Shown: positions 1 through 9,487, numbered from the stretch's first letter. The stretch is DNA of 64,000 nucleotides from Proteus vulgaris (GCF_033708015.1 NZ_CP137920.1:496001-560000); one strand, 5' to 3'. The notes: generated by a model not told the origin, from the letters alone. Numbers and translations: made by a program.

Positions 1-1273
1 CACTACCGCCGATCATGACCATAAAGCCACCATCCCAGCCGAAGTAGTCAACTGTGTAACCTACGATAGCACTTGCTGCAACAGAGCCCCCTAAGTAGCC
101 GAATAGACCCGTAAAGCCTGCCGCTGTACCTGCTGCTTTTTTCGGTGCAAGCTCAAGCGCATGCAGACCAATCAACATAACAGGACCGTAGATTAAGAAA
201 CCGATAATTAACATACACGCCATATCAATATTCGGGTTACCCGCTGGGTTCATCCAGAATACGATAGTTGCGATTGTTACCAAGGTCATGAAGAACACGC
301 CAGTCGCACCACGGTTACCTTTAAACACTTTATCTGACATCCAACCACATAACAGTGTGCCTGGAATACCCGCGTATTCGTATAAGAAGTAAGCCCATGA
401 TGATTTATCCATCGCGAAGTCTTTTACTTCACGCAGATAAGTTGGTGACCAGTCCAGCACGCCGTAGCGCAGTAAGTAAACGAACACGTTCGCGATTGCA
501 ATCATCCACAGAAGTTTGTTAGGGAACACATACTTCATAAAGATTTCTTTTGCAGTCAGTTCTTGCTCGTCTGTTTCTTTATAATCAGGTGGGTAGTCGT
601 TTTTGTACTCTTCAATCGGTGGAAGACCACAAGATTGCGGGGTATCGCGCATTAATGCGAATGCAATCATTGCAACTAAAATTGCTGCAAATGCTGGCAT
701 ATATAACGCTGCTTTCCAGTCGTTAAACCATGCCATACCTAATAAGAATAGTAATGGAGGTAAACCACCACCGACGTTATGCGCACAGTTCCAGATAGAA
801 ACGATACCGCCACGTTCTTTCTGTGACCACCAGTGCACCATGGTACGTCCACAAGGAGGCCAACCCATGCCTTGGAACCAACCACAAAGGAACAACAGAA
901 CGAACATTATCATAATGCTCGAAGTTGCCCATGGCACAAAGCCCATAAATAGCATCACTAAGGACGCTAAAATAAGACCTGCTGGTAAGAAATAACGAGG
1001 GTTAGCACGGTCAGAGAATGAGCCCATGATAAACTTAGAGAAACCATAAGCAATCGAGATCCCTGATAAAGCGAAACCGAGGTCACCTTTAGAAAACCCT
1101 TCTTCTACAAGATAAGGCATTGCTAACGCAAAGTTTTTTCTTACTAAATAATAAGCAGCGTAACCGAAGAAAATCCCCATAAAGATCTGCCAACGCAGAC
1201 GACGATAGACAGGATCTATCTGCTCTTTTGGCAAACGCGCTTTATGTGGCGCAGGTCTAAACAGACTTAACAT
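1..1273 (-). CDS. glpT: Glycerol-3-phosphate:phosphate antiporter GlpT (3' end outside window)
   Basis: Inner-membrane major-facilitator antiporter that imports sn-glycerol-3-phosphate in exchange for phosphate. The reading frame is open from the ATG at 1273 to the window edge, so the C-terminus is missing (about 424 codons seen). The protein begins [18 protein letters not shown] and is strongly hydrophobic with the alternating helices of the organophosphate:phosphate antiporter family; the segment reading [16 protein letters not shown] is typical of GlpT. A GGAGG ribosome site precedes the start. It is divergent from glpABC, as in E. coli, and shares with it a control region containing a perfect CRP site. 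Identity is from remembered E. coli GlpT similarity. Confidence 0.95.
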   Translation of the reverse strand, partial: MLSLFRPAPHKARLPKEQIDPVYRRLRWQIFMGIFFGYAAYYLVRKNFALAMPYLVEEGFSKGDLGFALSGISIAYGFSKFIMGSFSDRANPRYFLPAGLILASLVMLFMGFVPWATSSIMIMFVLLFLCGWFQGMGWPPCGRTMVHWWSQKERGGIVSIWNCAHNVGGGLPPLLFLLGMAWFNDWKAALYMPAFAAILVAMIAFALMRDTPQSCGLPPIEEYKNDYPPDYKETDEQELTAKEIFMKYVFPNKLLWMIAIANVFVYLLRYGVLDWSPTYLREVKDFAMDKSSWAYFLYEYAGIPGTLLCGWMSDKVFKGNRGATGVFFMTLVTIATIVFWMNPAGNPNIDMACMLIIGFLIYGPVMLIGLHALELAPKKAAGTAAGFTGLFGYLGGSVAASAIVGYTVDYFGWDGGFMVMIGGS

Positions 1274-1485
1274 ATTAGCCTCCGATGGCTTTATTTTAAT
1301 ATGTTGATATTAAATAATGACAAAACGAACAATGAAGTTATCAAAAAACTTTCTTTAACGAACTTAATAGTAAACTTATACAATCAAATTTACTGTGAGG
1401 TATTACTCAGTTGTCGAATAATTTTTCAAGATGTGCAATTTTGAGTGATATGTTAACTTTATCAAATACTTTTTGTTAAATAATT

Positions 1486-1501
1486 TGTGATTGGTATCAC
1501 A
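1486..1501. promoter_or_regulatory. CRP-cAMP binding site between glpT and glpA
   Basis: TGTGA-N6-TCACA is present exactly (spacer TTGGTA). It lies 213 bp upstream of the glpT start and 152 bp upstream of glpA, so it can serve both directions, as known for the E. coli glpTQ/glpACB region. The rest of 1274-1652 is AT-rich; CGAAC/GTTCG-like half-sites that could bind GlpR are scattered but none is convincing. Activation by CRP is an inference from the site. Confidence 0.85.
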
Positions 1502-1652
1502 TATGTGGTTTTAATTTTTCACTCGTGAGCGTTTCTCTTTCGTTTTTGCTCATTATCAAACATTAACCACATTTTTTGTGTATCTTATACACTATAATTA
1601 ACGCTAAAGAATAATTAAGCGTTTGCTGAATGTAATGTGAGAGGGCATCTCT

Positions 1653-3311
1653 ATGATGAGCGGTTCACCAGTGACAGAAACTGATGTCATTATTATTGGC
1701 GGGGGAGCAACCGGTGCAGGCATGGCAAGAGACTGTGCACGCCGTGGATTACGTTGTGTCCTGCTAGAAAGACATGATATTGCAACCGGTGCAACCGGTC
1801 GAAATCATGGATTGTTACACAGTGGTGCGCGTTATGCAGTAACAGATCCAGAGTCAGCGCGTGAATGTATTGAAGAAAACATGATTTTAAAACGGGTCGC
1901 TCGTCATTGTGTCGAAAAAACGGATGGCCTTTTTATTACTCTTCCTGAAGATTCTTTAGAGTTTCAACAGACCTTTATTCAATCTTGCCAAGCTGCAGGT
2001 ATTGATGCTCAAGCGATTTCACCCGAAGAAGCTATTCGCTTAGAGCCATCTGTTAATCCGAATTTGATCGGCGCAGTTAAAGTACCAGATGGTACTGTCG
2101 ATCCTTTCCGCTTAACTGCTGCAAATATGTTAGATGCCCGTGAACATGGCGCTCAAGTACTGACTTATCATGAAGTCGTTGGGCTTATTCGTGAAGGCGA
2201 TCGTGTTAAAGGCGTGAAAGTTTACGACCATCAAACGAAAAATTTGTATGAAATTCGCGCACAAATAGTTGCAAATGCGGGGGGGATTTGGGGACAAAAA
2301 ATCGCTGAGTATGGCGAGTTAAAAGTGCGTATGTTCCCAGCCAAAGGGGCGTTGTTGATTTTGGGTCATCGTATTAACAATATGGTGATCAACCGCTGTC
2401 GTAAACCAGCTGATGCTGATATTTTAGTACCTGGCGATACTATTTCATTGATTGGTACAACATCAACTCGCGTACCTTATGATGAAATCGACAATATGTA
2501 TGTTACCCCTGAAGAAGTCGATATTCTTATCCGTGAAGGTTCAATGTTAGCGCCAAAACTGGCTCAAACTCGAATTTTACGTGCCTATGCTGGTGTGCGT
2601 CCTTTAGTTGCAAGTGATGATGATCCTTCTGGTCGTAATGTTAGCCGTGGGATTGTTTTACTCGACCATGCACAACGTGATGGATTAGAAGGTTTTATTA
2701 CTATTACTGGCGGTAAATTAATGACTTACCGTTTAATGGCTGAATGGGCAACAGATAAAATCTGCGAAAAATTAAATGTCTCTGCTAAATGTACAACCGC
2801 AGAAGAAGCCTTACCTGGCTCCCGCCAATCAGCAGAGCAAGCATTACGTAGCGTTGTTTCATTACCTGCGCCAATTCGTGGTTCTGCGGTTTATCGCCAC
2901 GGTGATTTGGCGAATAAATTATTGAGCAATGAACGTAGCGATAAGAGTTTAGTTTGTGAATGTGAAGCCGTTACCGCTGGGGAAGTTCGCTATGCTGTTA
3001 ACTCTTTAACCGTCAATAACTTACTTGATTTACGACGCCGTACTCGTGTGGGGATGGGAACATGCCAAGGTGAGCTTTGCGCTTGTCGTGCAGCGGGTTT
3101 ATTAAATCGTTTACAAGTCACGACGCCTCACGAGTCAGAACAACAGCTTGCTCATTTCTTAAATGAGCGCTGGAAAGGTATTCGCCCCATCGCTTGGGGT
3201 AATGCGTTACGTGAAAGTGAATTCACCAGTTGGGTTTATCAAGGTTTATGTGGTTTAGATGCTGATATGATAGAAAACGCAGCTCCAGCGGAGGCAGATA
3301 ATGAAATTTGA
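1653..3311 (+). CDS. glpA: Anaerobic glycerol-3-phosphate dehydrogenase subunit A
   Basis: Large FAD-binding subunit of the anaerobic membrane-associated dehydrogenase that oxidises glycerol-3-phosphate to dihydroxyacetone phosphate and feeds electrons to the quinone pool. The N-terminus has the dinucleotide-binding motif GGGATGAG, and a C-terminal cysteine-rich region (CECEAVTAGE ... GTCQGELCACR) matches the BFD-like [2Fe-2S] domain of GlpA. 552 aa against about 542 in E. coli. Two adjacent ATGs (1653, 1656) follow a GAGAGGG ribosome site, so the exact start is uncertain by one codon. First gene of glpABC; overlaps glpB by 11 bp. Confidence 0.97.
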   Translation: MMSGSPVTETDVIIIGGGATGAGMARDCARRGLRCVLLERHDIATGATGRNHGLLHSGARYAVTDPESARECIEENMILKRVARHCVEKTDGLFITLPEDSLEFQQTFIQSCQAAGIDAQAISPEEAIRLEPSVNPNLIGAVKVPDGTVDPFRLTAANMLDAREHGAQVLTYHEVVGLIREGDRVKGVKVYDHQTKNLYEIRAQIVANAGGIWGQKIAEYGELKVRMFPAKGALLILGHRINNMVINRCRKPADADILVPGDTISLIGTTSTRVPYDEIDNMYVTPEEVDILIREGSMLAPKLAQTRILRAYAGVRPLVASDDDPSGRNVSRGIVLLDHAQRDGLEGFITITGGKLMTYRLMAEWATDKICEKLNVSAKCTTAEEALPGSRQSAEQALRSVVSLPAPIRGSAVYRHGDLANKLLSNERSDKSLVCECEAVTAGEVRYAVNSLTVNNLLDLRRRTRVGMGTCQGELCACRAAGLLNRLQVTTPHESEQQLAHFLNERWKGIRPIAWGNALRESEFTSWVYQGLCGLDADMIENAAPAEADNEI

Positions 3312-4608
3312 CGTCATCATTATAGGTAGCGGGCTAGCAGGTTTAACCGCAGGTATTCGTCTTGCTGAAGCCGGCAAGTCTTGCGCAATTATCAGTAATG
3401 GTCAAAGTGCACTACATTTTTCATCAGGTTCGTTAGATTTGTTAACTCATCTTCCTGATGGTTCGTTAGTGACTCAACCTAAAAAAGCGTTGACAGCATT
3501 GGCGGAGCTTGCTCCTAAGCATCCTTATAGCCGAATGGGGGATATTCAGGTTTCAGCCTTAATTGAACAAGCCCAAGCATTATTATCCAGTACAAAAGGT
3601 CTTGAATATCAAGGTAATGGTGATGAAAACCATTATCGTATTACACCTGTTGGGCGTTCACGTATGAGCTGGATGAGTCCAAAACGTGTACCAACTCATG
3701 GTATTGATCAAGCATTGCCATGGAAAAAGCTGGCTGTTGTTGGCATTGAAGGCTTTTTGGATTTTCAGCCACAATTTGCAAGTAATACGCTGAATGAGCA
3801 AGGTGTAGAGTCTATTCCTTATCATATTCACTTACCGCTATTAGACAGATTACGTGATAACCCAAGTGAATTTAGAGCTGTCAATATTGCGCGCTATTTA
3901 GATAAGCCTGAAAATACGAAAGCATTAGCGGAAGAGCTGAAAAAGCATATCGATGATAGTGTTGAAGCCGTTATTTTACCTGCGTGTATCGGACTGGATG
4001 CCGAAGAGCCGGTGACGCTACTTCAAGAGCTTGTGGGCAAGCCTATCTGTTTATTACCAACATTGCCGCCATCACTATTAGGTATTCGCTTACATCAAGC
4101 GTTAAAGCAGCGTTTCCAAAAAGCTGGCGGTTTAATTATGCCTGGCGATCGTGCAGAACAAGTTGATTTAATTGGTAATAAAGTTACAGGTATTCATACT
4201 CGAAACCACACTGATATTCCTATTCGTAGTGAGCATGTTGTATTGGCAACAGGTAGTTTCTTCAATAATGGATTAATTGCAGAGTTTGATCGTGTTTATG
4301 AACCTTTGATGGAACTTGATTTGCTAGAGACATTACCACGCAATGAGTGGACACAAGTCAATGTCTTTGCAAAACAGCCTTATATGCGATTTGGTGTCGA
4401 TACAGATAGCCAATTAAGACCGATGAAATATGGCGAAGTCTTAGAGAATGTTTACGCCATAGGTGCTGTATTAGGTGGGTTTGATCCCTTAAATGAAGGT
4501 TGTGGCGCAGGTGTTTCAATGATCAGTGCACTTTATGCTGCACAACAAATTTTACAGCACAATAAATCAGAACAGACCACATCTGCGGTTGTGGAGGCAG
4601 CACAATGA
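3301..4608 (+). CDS. glpB: Anaerobic glycerol-3-phosphate dehydrogenase subunit B
   Basis: Second subunit of the GlpABC complex, a flavoprotein that relays electrons from GlpA. It opens with a Rossmann fold, IIGSGLAGLTAGIRLAEAGK, and near the C-terminus has the second nucleotide-binding stretch GGFDPLNEGCGAGVSM typical of GlpB. Its 435 aa are close to the E. coli length (419). It overlaps glpA at its start and glpC at its end, so the three are translationally coupled. Nothing unusual was seen. Confidence 0.96.
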   Translation: MKFDVIIIGSGLAGLTAGIRLAEAGKSCAIISNGQSALHFSSGSLDLLTHLPDGSLVTQPKKALTALAELAPKHPYSRMGDIQVSALIEQAQALLSSTKGLEYQGNGDENHYRITPVGRSRMSWMSPKRVPTHGIDQALPWKKLAVVGIEGFLDFQPQFASNTLNEQGVESIPYHIHLPLLDRLRDNPSEFRAVNIARYLDKPENTKALAEELKKHIDDSVEAVILPACIGLDAEEPVTLLQELVGKPICLLPTLPPSLLGIRLHQALKQRFQKAGGLIMPGDRAEQVDLIGNKVTGIHTRNHTDIPIRSEHVVLATGSFFNNGLIAEFDRVYEPLMELDLLETLPRNEWTQVNVFAKQPYMRFGVDTDSQLRPMKYGEVLENVYAIGAVLGGFDPLNEGCGAGVSMISALYAAQQILQHNKSEQTTSAVVEAAQ

Positions 4609-5798
4609 GTTTACATGATAACAGTTTTGAAGCGTGTATTAAGTGTACGGTTTGTACGACTTACTGCCCAGTTGCAAAAGTAAATCCTCTTTATCCTGGT
4701 CCTAAACAAGCGGGCCCTGATGGTGAGCGTTTACGTTTAAAAGATCCAATGCTCTATGATGAAGCATTGAAATATTGCACTAACTGTAAGCGTTGTGAAG
4801 TTGCTTGTCCGTCAGATGTGAAGATTGGTGACATCATTTCGCGTGCGAAACTGAACTACAATACAAAAACACCAAAACTTCGTGATGCTATTTTAAGTCA
4901 TACTGATTTAATGGGAACATTATCAACGCCAATGGCGCCGATAGTAAATACTATTACAGGATTAAAACCTGTTCGTCAGATCTTGGATAAAGCACTTAAA
5001 ATCGACCATCGACGTGAATTACCAAAATACTCTTTTGGTACATTTAGAACATGGATGAAAAAACAGGTTGAAGAACAGGCACGTTTTAAAGATCAAGTTG
5101 CCTTCTTTCATGGTTGTTATGCGAATTATAACCACCCACAATTAGGGAAAGATTTAGTTAAAGTATTCAACAAAATGGAGATTGGTGTTCAGTTATTGAA
5201 ACGCGAAAAATGCTGTGGTGTTGCATTAATTGCGAATGGTTTTGTTAAACAAGCTAAAAAACAAGCCGCTGTAAACCTTGAATCTTTGACAGAAAAAATT
5301 GTTGAAAACAATATTCCTGTTGTTGCCACATCATCAACCTGTACTTTCACTATTCGTGATGAATATGAACATATTCTCGATATTGATACATCAAAAGTAC
5401 GTGAAAATATTGAATTAGCGACACGTTATATTTATCGCTTATTAGAAGAAGGTCGTGAATTACCACTGAAACATACTCCACTAAAAGTGGTGTATCACAC
5501 ACCTTGTCATATGGAAAAAATGGGATGGGCTGCATATTCTATTGATTTAATTAAACGTATCCCTGGTGTTGAGGTCATTGTTTTAGATTCTCAATGTTGT
5601 GGTATTGCAGGAACTTATGGTTTTAAATCTGAAAACTACGATGTTGCTCAAGGTATTGGCGCAGGTTTATTCCGTCAAATTGAAGAGAGTGGCTGTGATT
5701 TGGTGATCACAGACTGTGAAACCTGTAAATGGCAAATTGAGATGTCAACGACGAAAAAATGTGAACACCCCATTAGTTTATTGGCAAGAGCATTATAA
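4605..5798 (+). CDS. glpC: Anaerobic glycerol-3-phosphate dehydrogenase subunit C
   Basis: Iron-sulfur membrane-anchoring subunit of GlpABC. Two ferredoxin-type clusters are visible near the N-terminus: CIKCTVCTTYCP (residues ~11-22) and CTNCKRCEVACP (~58-69). Two cysteine-rich CCG-type domains follow, with CCGVA and CCGIAGTYG. 397 aa, the family length. The start overlaps the glpB stop by 4 bp. Last gene of the operon, closed by a strong terminator hairpin 55 bp downstream. Confidence 0.97.
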   Translation: MSLHDNSFEACIKCTVCTTYCPVAKVNPLYPGPKQAGPDGERLRLKDPMLYDEALKYCTNCKRCEVACPSDVKIGDIISRAKLNYNTKTPKLRDAILSHTDLMGTLSTPMAPIVNTITGLKPVRQILDKALKIDHRRELPKYSFGTFRTWMKKQVEEQARFKDQVAFFHGCYANYNHPQLGKDLVKVFNKMEIGVQLLKREKCCGVALIANGFVKQAKKQAAVNLESLTEKIVENNIPVVATSSTCTFTIRDEYEHILDIDTSKVRENIELATRYIYRLLEEGRELPLKHTPLKVVYHTPCHMEKMGWAAYSIDLIKRIPGVEVIVLDSQCCGIAGTYGFKSENYDVAQGIGAGLFRQIEESGCDLVITDCETCKWQIEMSTTKKCEHPISLLARAL

Positions 5799-5852
5799 GT
5801 ATTACCTATAAGATAATAAAAAAGTAATTGATTACTAAGATAACAAGCAGAT

Positions 5853-5887
5853 AGGGAGTAAAAGAGGATCTTTTATTCCCTTTTTTT
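5853..5887 (+). terminator. Intrinsic terminator of glpABC
   Basis: A 12-bp stem with one G-T pair (AGGGAGTAAAAG / CTTTTATTCCCT), loop of 5, followed directly by a run of T. It lies between the convergent glpC and the DhaM-like gene. Confidence 0.88.
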
Positions 5888-5979
5888 ATATTCAATAAAA
5901 AAGATGTGAAATATAAGATAATAAGGAAATGACCTATCCCTAATATTGTGACGCACTGATTATGTAAATACTCTTATTT

Positions 5980-7125
5980 TTAATGAGAGATATAGGTGTT
6001 TTGATAAAGCCAAATATTTTGGATCTTTTTAAGTGTAATATTTTGCCCATCAACCAGCGAAAGCGCTTGTTTTCCCGCCTCGTTAATAATTGGAATATCT
6101 AATGCATGAGCTAATACGGTTGTATTAGACAGTGGATTCCCATGACTTAATAAAATACCTTTGATTTTGTTGGTATCAAGAGCCATTAATGTAGAGGGAT
6201 GAAGCTGTTTTGTGACGAGAATTGCGTTTGTATATGGGGAGTGTGTGACAGGCGTAGGCGCTGAAGTTAAATAGCGTAGTAATCGAGATAAAATATCATC
6301 TAAATCACTTTCACGAGCACGCATATTATCATCATCCATTTGCGCATAAGTATCTATTAAATCAATGAAGGTCTGCTGTAAGGCAAATTCAGCATTACAG
6401 TGATGTTTGCTTATCATGCTACAGACAGTCAGTTGTAATTCGGCATTTTCTAATAAGAAACGGTGACTAGAAAAAATATGGGCATTTTGTTCTCCAATTT
6501 TGCGCTCTGCAGCTTCAGTTAACCAGTCGATATCCTTTTTGGAGCGCTCGATCGCTTTCACAAAACGTTTTTGCTCTTCAAGTAATAAATGAGAGGATAT
6601 CTTTTTACGAGGGATCACAAAACGATGATAAGGATATAGCCAAACAGGCGCGGTGATCACTCTGACAGGTTCGTAATGTGTATTTTTAGGGTGAATATTA
6701 AAATGAGAAAAATTTTCGCTTAATCGCCGTTTTTTAATTATCACGGTTTTATGCGCTGCTTTTTCGGCTTCTTCAAGCGAAGCTCCTAATGCAATGCTAT
6801 TGGCGGCAGCCAAGGTGCCTTCTACAATCGGTGCCGAACTTAATGTGACGTTAGTGGCAACGTTATGCTCAAGATTAGCGATAGCGAGTGCTGCATTTTG
6901 TGCGGAATGATAACTATCGAGTAAAACGAGTACACCTTGTTTGCTATAACATTTTTTAATTGTTGTAAGTATCGTTTCGGGTAACACTTCATGAGAAAGA
7001 TCAGAGGGGGTTTGATAGTTGGTCGCAATGGCTATTTTTACTTGGTGATTTACAGTCTGATTAACGAGTTCTTTAATCCCATTGGCGAGTGTAAGACTCT
7101 TTGAAACTAATACGATACTGACCAT
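5980..7125 (-). CDS. DhaM-like protein lacking the phosphorelay histidines and the HPr domain
   Basis: Resembles DhaM, the multiphosphoryl protein that passes phosphate from the PTS to the dihydroxyacetone kinase DhaKL. Residues ~1-125 align with the EIIA(Man)-like domain (APIVEGTLAAA is conserved). Residues ~155-370 align with the enzyme I N-terminal-like domain (HIFSSHRFLLENAEL, KGILLSHGNPLSNT). The HPr domain between them in E. coli DhaM (472 aa) is absent; the protein is 381 aa. The EIIA active-site His9 is Lys9 (LVSKS instead of IVSHS), and the EI-like active His is Asn334 (PLSNT instead of PVSHS). It therefore cannot carry phosphate by the known route. The start was set at 7125 because an AAGGTG ribosome site precedes that ATG. 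It follows gldA after a hairpin; dhaK and dhaL are not nearby. Role unknown; a sensor or regulatory role is speculation. Confidence 0.8.
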   Translation of the reverse strand: MVSIVLVSKSLTLANGIKELVNQTVNHQVKIAIATNYQTPSDLSHEVLPETILTTIKKCYSKQGVLVLLDSYHSAQNAALAIANLEHNVATNVTLSSAPIVEGTLAAANSIALGASLEEAEKAAHKTVIIKKRRLSENFSHFNIHPKNTHYEPVRVITAPVWLYPYHRFVIPRKKISSHLLLEEQKRFVKAIERSKKDIDWLTEAAERKIGEQNAHIFSSHRFLLENAELQLTVCSMISKHHCNAEFALQQTFIDLIDTYAQMDDDNMRARESDLDDILSRLLRYLTSAPTPVTHSPYTNAILVTKQLHPSTLMALDTNKIKGILLSHGNPLSNTTVLAHALDIPIINEAGKQALSLVDGQNITLKKIQNIWLYQNTYISH

Positions 7126-7147
7126 AAAGCACCTTTTTTGTAAATAC

Positions 7148-7174
7148 AAACAGGGAGATAAACACTCCCTGTTT
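7148..7174 (-). terminator. Hairpin between gldA and the DhaM-like gene
   Basis: Perfect 10-bp stem AAACAGGGAG / CTCCCTGTTT with a 7-nt loop, placed between the gldA stop and the next ribosome site. The tail is only moderately T-rich, so it may act as a partial terminator or mRNA-stabilising hairpin that lowers downstream expression relative to gldA. Confidence 0.6.
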
Positions 7175-7183
7175 ACTCAGGCT

Positions 7184-8287
7184 TTAATAAAGCCATTCCC
7201 GCCCTAATTGGTCGGCAGTTAAAATCGCGGCATAAACTTTATCGGAATCGACGTCAAATGGCATGTTGTAAATTGTCTCACCTTCAGCACAACTTAACTC
7301 AGCAACCGCCATGATTTTTTCATTTAATTCATCGCCAGTGGCATTAATACCTAGCTCTTCTAACGTGACGGGTAGACCGACTAAAACACAGAAATCAAGG
7401 AACTCTTCTAACTCTTCTAATGGACTATTTTCTAACACTAACTGGACTAATGTACCAAAAGCGACTTTTTCACCGTGATACATGTTGTGACACTCTTCTA
7501 ATGCCGTAAACCCATTGTGGATAGCATGAGCAGCGGCAAGACCTGCACTTTCAAATCCAATACCACTTAAAAAGGTATTAGCTTCAATAATATTTTCTAC
7601 CGCACTTGTACAAACACCTCGGCTGACAGCGAGTTTAGCTTTGTATCCATCTTCTAATAACGTGTTATAGCAAAGTTCTGCAAGGGCAAGCGCCGCGAGC
7701 GTTGAACGCCCCCCAGCCATAGTCTGTTTTTGGGCATGACTGCAGGCTCTTGCTTCAAAGTAGGTTGCTAAAGCATCTCCCATTCCTGCCACCAATAAAC
7801 GCGCGGGTGCAGAAGCGATGATATTCGTATCCATTACAACCACGTCGGGATTTGTTGGATAGAAAAGGTAACTATCGAATGCGCCTAATTCAGTATAAAT
7901 AACAGAAAGAGCACTTGTGGGGGCGTCAGTAGAAGCAATGGTTGGGGAGATAACAACAGGAAGTTGGCATTTATAAGCAACAGCTTTAGCTGTATCAAGT
8001 GTTTTACCGCCCCCAACGCCGATGATCACAAGAGAGGCTTGTGCTTTTGCTAGTTCAGATAGTCGATTGATTTCGTTGTGTGTACATTCACCATTAAAAA
8101 GCTCAAAGTGTCCATTAACTTCATACTGAGACATACTATCTTTAACGGTACTACCGACGAGATCCATAACAAATTTGTCAGCAATAATCAGTGCTCTATC
8201 ACCAAAAGGCTTTGCGTACTTACCAATGTGATATAGCGCGTCTGGTCCTTGAATATATTTAGCGGGGGATTGAATAACTTTTAACAT
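7184..8287 (-). CDS. gldA: NAD-dependent glycerol dehydrogenase
   Basis: Iron/zinc-type polyol dehydrogenase that interconverts glycerol and dihydroxyacetone with NAD in the cytoplasm. The GGGKTLDTAK nucleotide-binding motif (~residues 94-103) is present. The metal ligands expected of the family are visible at GMGDALATYFEA (Asp), GLAAAHAIHNGFT (His) and MYHGEKVAFGT (His). 367 aa, equal to E. coli GldA. First gene of a two-gene unit with the DhaM-like gene, convergent to glpABC. The neighbourhood suggests oxidative glycerol use, but no DhaKL kinase is encoded here to consume the dihydroxyacetone. Confidence 0.95.
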   Translation of the reverse strand: MLKVIQSPAKYIQGPDALYHIGKYAKPFGDRALIIADKFVMDLVGSTVKDSMSQYEVNGHFELFNGECTHNEINRLSELAKAQASLVIIGVGGGKTLDTAKAVAYKCQLPVVISPTIASTDAPTSALSVIYTELGAFDSYLFYPTNPDVVVMDTNIIASAPARLLVAGMGDALATYFEARACSHAQKQTMAGGRSTLAALALAELCYNTLLEDGYKAKLAVSRGVCTSAVENIIEANTFLSGIGFESAGLAAAHAIHNGFTALEECHNMYHGEKVAFGTLVQLVLENSPLEELEEFLDFCVLVGLPVTLEELGINATGDELNEKIMAVAELSCAEGETIYNMPFDVDSDKVYAAILTADQLGREWLY

Positions 8288-8565
8288 AATAGACTCCTAC
8301 TATTCGCAAAAGAGAGTAAAAAATCCTTATGGTGAAACTCGTCATCCAACTGACATATAACAATATGGAGATGTTTCAAGAATACATTAACAGTTTAATG
8401 GATGAACAAAATAATTTATTGTAAATAATTAAGGCTTTTTATATTAGCATGTGAAAAATATCCTAATACTGATATTTAAGTCATATTTTGTGAATTGTTT
8501 AACTAATCATGCTAATTAATTGCTATATGAAATATTTACGTAAAATAATAAATTTTCTCAGTCGG
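8288..8565. other. AT-rich upstream region of gldA, no gene seen
   Basis: About 280 bp between the gldA start and the yhhQ terminator, very AT-rich, presumably the gldA promoter. No convincing CRP site, ORF or strong hairpin was found. Confidence 0.4.
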
Positions 8566-8602
8566 AATAAAGCTTCATAAAATTGGCTTATGAAGCTTTA
8601 TT
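8566..8602 (-). terminator. Probable terminator downstream of yhhQ
   Basis: Perfect 15-bp stem (AATAAAGCTTCATAA paired with TTATGAAGCTTTATT), loop of 7. The T-rich end of the stem lies at the 3' side for transcription from yhhQ. It is symmetrical and could act in either direction. Confidence 0.7.
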
Positions 8603-8651
8603 ATTTGAATTATGACATTAATATCATTATTTTTTTGCGAGGAGAGACAGA

Positions 8652-9326
8652 TTATGAGTGAATTTCAGCATAATCTTGTTTTTGATTTTCTTGTGCGAAA
8701 AAATAGCGCAAAATAAAATTCAATAAAATTCCATAAGCCGGCAAGAAAAACAGCATACAAATGGTTAATTTGAATGCATAGTCGACTAAGGCAATTTCAA
8801 CCCAATTCGCCGCCATAAATTCATCTGTACTGCGATAAAAGGCAATAAAGAAGAAGGCAAGCGTATCAAGTAAATTACCAAAGAACATTGCTGCACTTGG
8901 TGCTACCCACCATTTCTGTTGTTGTCTTAAACGATTAAAAACAGACACATCCATAATTTGACCTAACACATAAGCCATAAAGCTAGCTGTCGCAATTCTT
9001 GCCACCATAATATTAAAGTCAGCTAATGAGGCAAATCCCTGCCAACTGCCTTGGAAAAAGAGCGTTGAGATCAGGTAAGAAATCGTTAATGCAGGTAGCA
9101 TAACGGCGGTAATAATGCGTCTGGCAAGTGGTGCACCGTAAATACGTACCGTTAAATCTGTTGCCAGAAAAATAAACGGAAAGGTAAAGGCACCCCAAGT
9201 GGTATGGAAACCAAAAATGGAGATGGGTAATTGTACAAGATAGTTACTAGAAGTAATTATCAGGATATGGAACAGAGAAAGCCATAACAGTGCCACCGCT
9301 TTTTGGCGGGGAGTAAACGTATACAT
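8652..9326 (-). CDS. yhhQ: Queuosine precursor transporter YhhQ
   Basis: Inner-membrane ECF-like transporter of the VUT family, shown in E. coli to import 7-deazaguanine precursors (preQ0/preQ1) of queuosine. The protein is almost all transmembrane helices. It contains the family stretches FHTTWGAFTFPFIFLATDLT and ARIATASFMAYVLGQIMDV, nearly the same as E. coli. The start was set at the ATG at 9326 (MYTFTPRQK), giving 224 aa against 221 in E. coli; the longer open frame upstream reads through the riboswitch. Regulation by the preQ1-like element just before the ribosome site fits the substrate. IS copy 1 lies 112 bp upstream of the start. Confidence 0.95.
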   Translation of the reverse strand: MYTFTPRQKAVALLWLSLFHILIITSSNYLVQLPISIFGFHTTWGAFTFPFIFLATDLTVRIYGAPLARRIITAVMLPALTISYLISTLFFQGSWQGFASLADFNIMVARIATASFMAYVLGQIMDVSVFNRLRQQQKWWVAPSAAMFFGNLLDTLAFFFIAFYRSTDEFMAANWVEIALVDYAFKLTICMLFFLPAYGILLNFILRYFFAQENQKQDYAEIHS

Positions 9327-9334
9327 AAATTGTA

Positions 9335-9366
9335 CCTTTTTAGTGATTGGGGTGAGGGAACCCAAT
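9335..9366 (-). promoter_or_regulatory. preQ1-I-type riboswitch upstream of yhhQ
   Basis: On the minus strand a P1 stem ATTGGG / CCCAAT encloses the 9-nt loop TTCCCTCAC. It is followed by an A-rich tail CACTAAAAAGG whose final AGG is the Shine-Dalgarno of yhhQ. This matches the layout of the compact preQ1-I class (short hairpin with a CACCC-like loop end, then an A-rich single strand that docks into the stem, then the ribosome site forming a pseudoknot with loop C residues), and is close to the Thermoanaerobacter tengcongensis aptamer as remembered. Binding would hide the ribosome site and lower transporter synthesis when precursor is plentiful. Not computed with a covariance model. Confidence 0.75.
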
Positions 9367-9487
9367 AAAACAGTGATTTCTCTCTTAGATGAGAGGATGC
9401 GCATAATACGCCTGTTGCGCAACAAAAGCAAAGGTTAGCGAAAAACGCCGTAAACCCTCGCCCAGTGCGGGCGGGGATATAAGGCGA

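Noticed and set aside
603..995. Open frame on the plus strand inside glpT
   Set aside because: Shadow of glpT; no ribosome site and no family.
1274..1652. GlpR operators between glpT and glpA
   Set aside because: Only partial GTTCG/CGAAC-like half-sites were found; expected from E. coli but not supported strongly enough to place.
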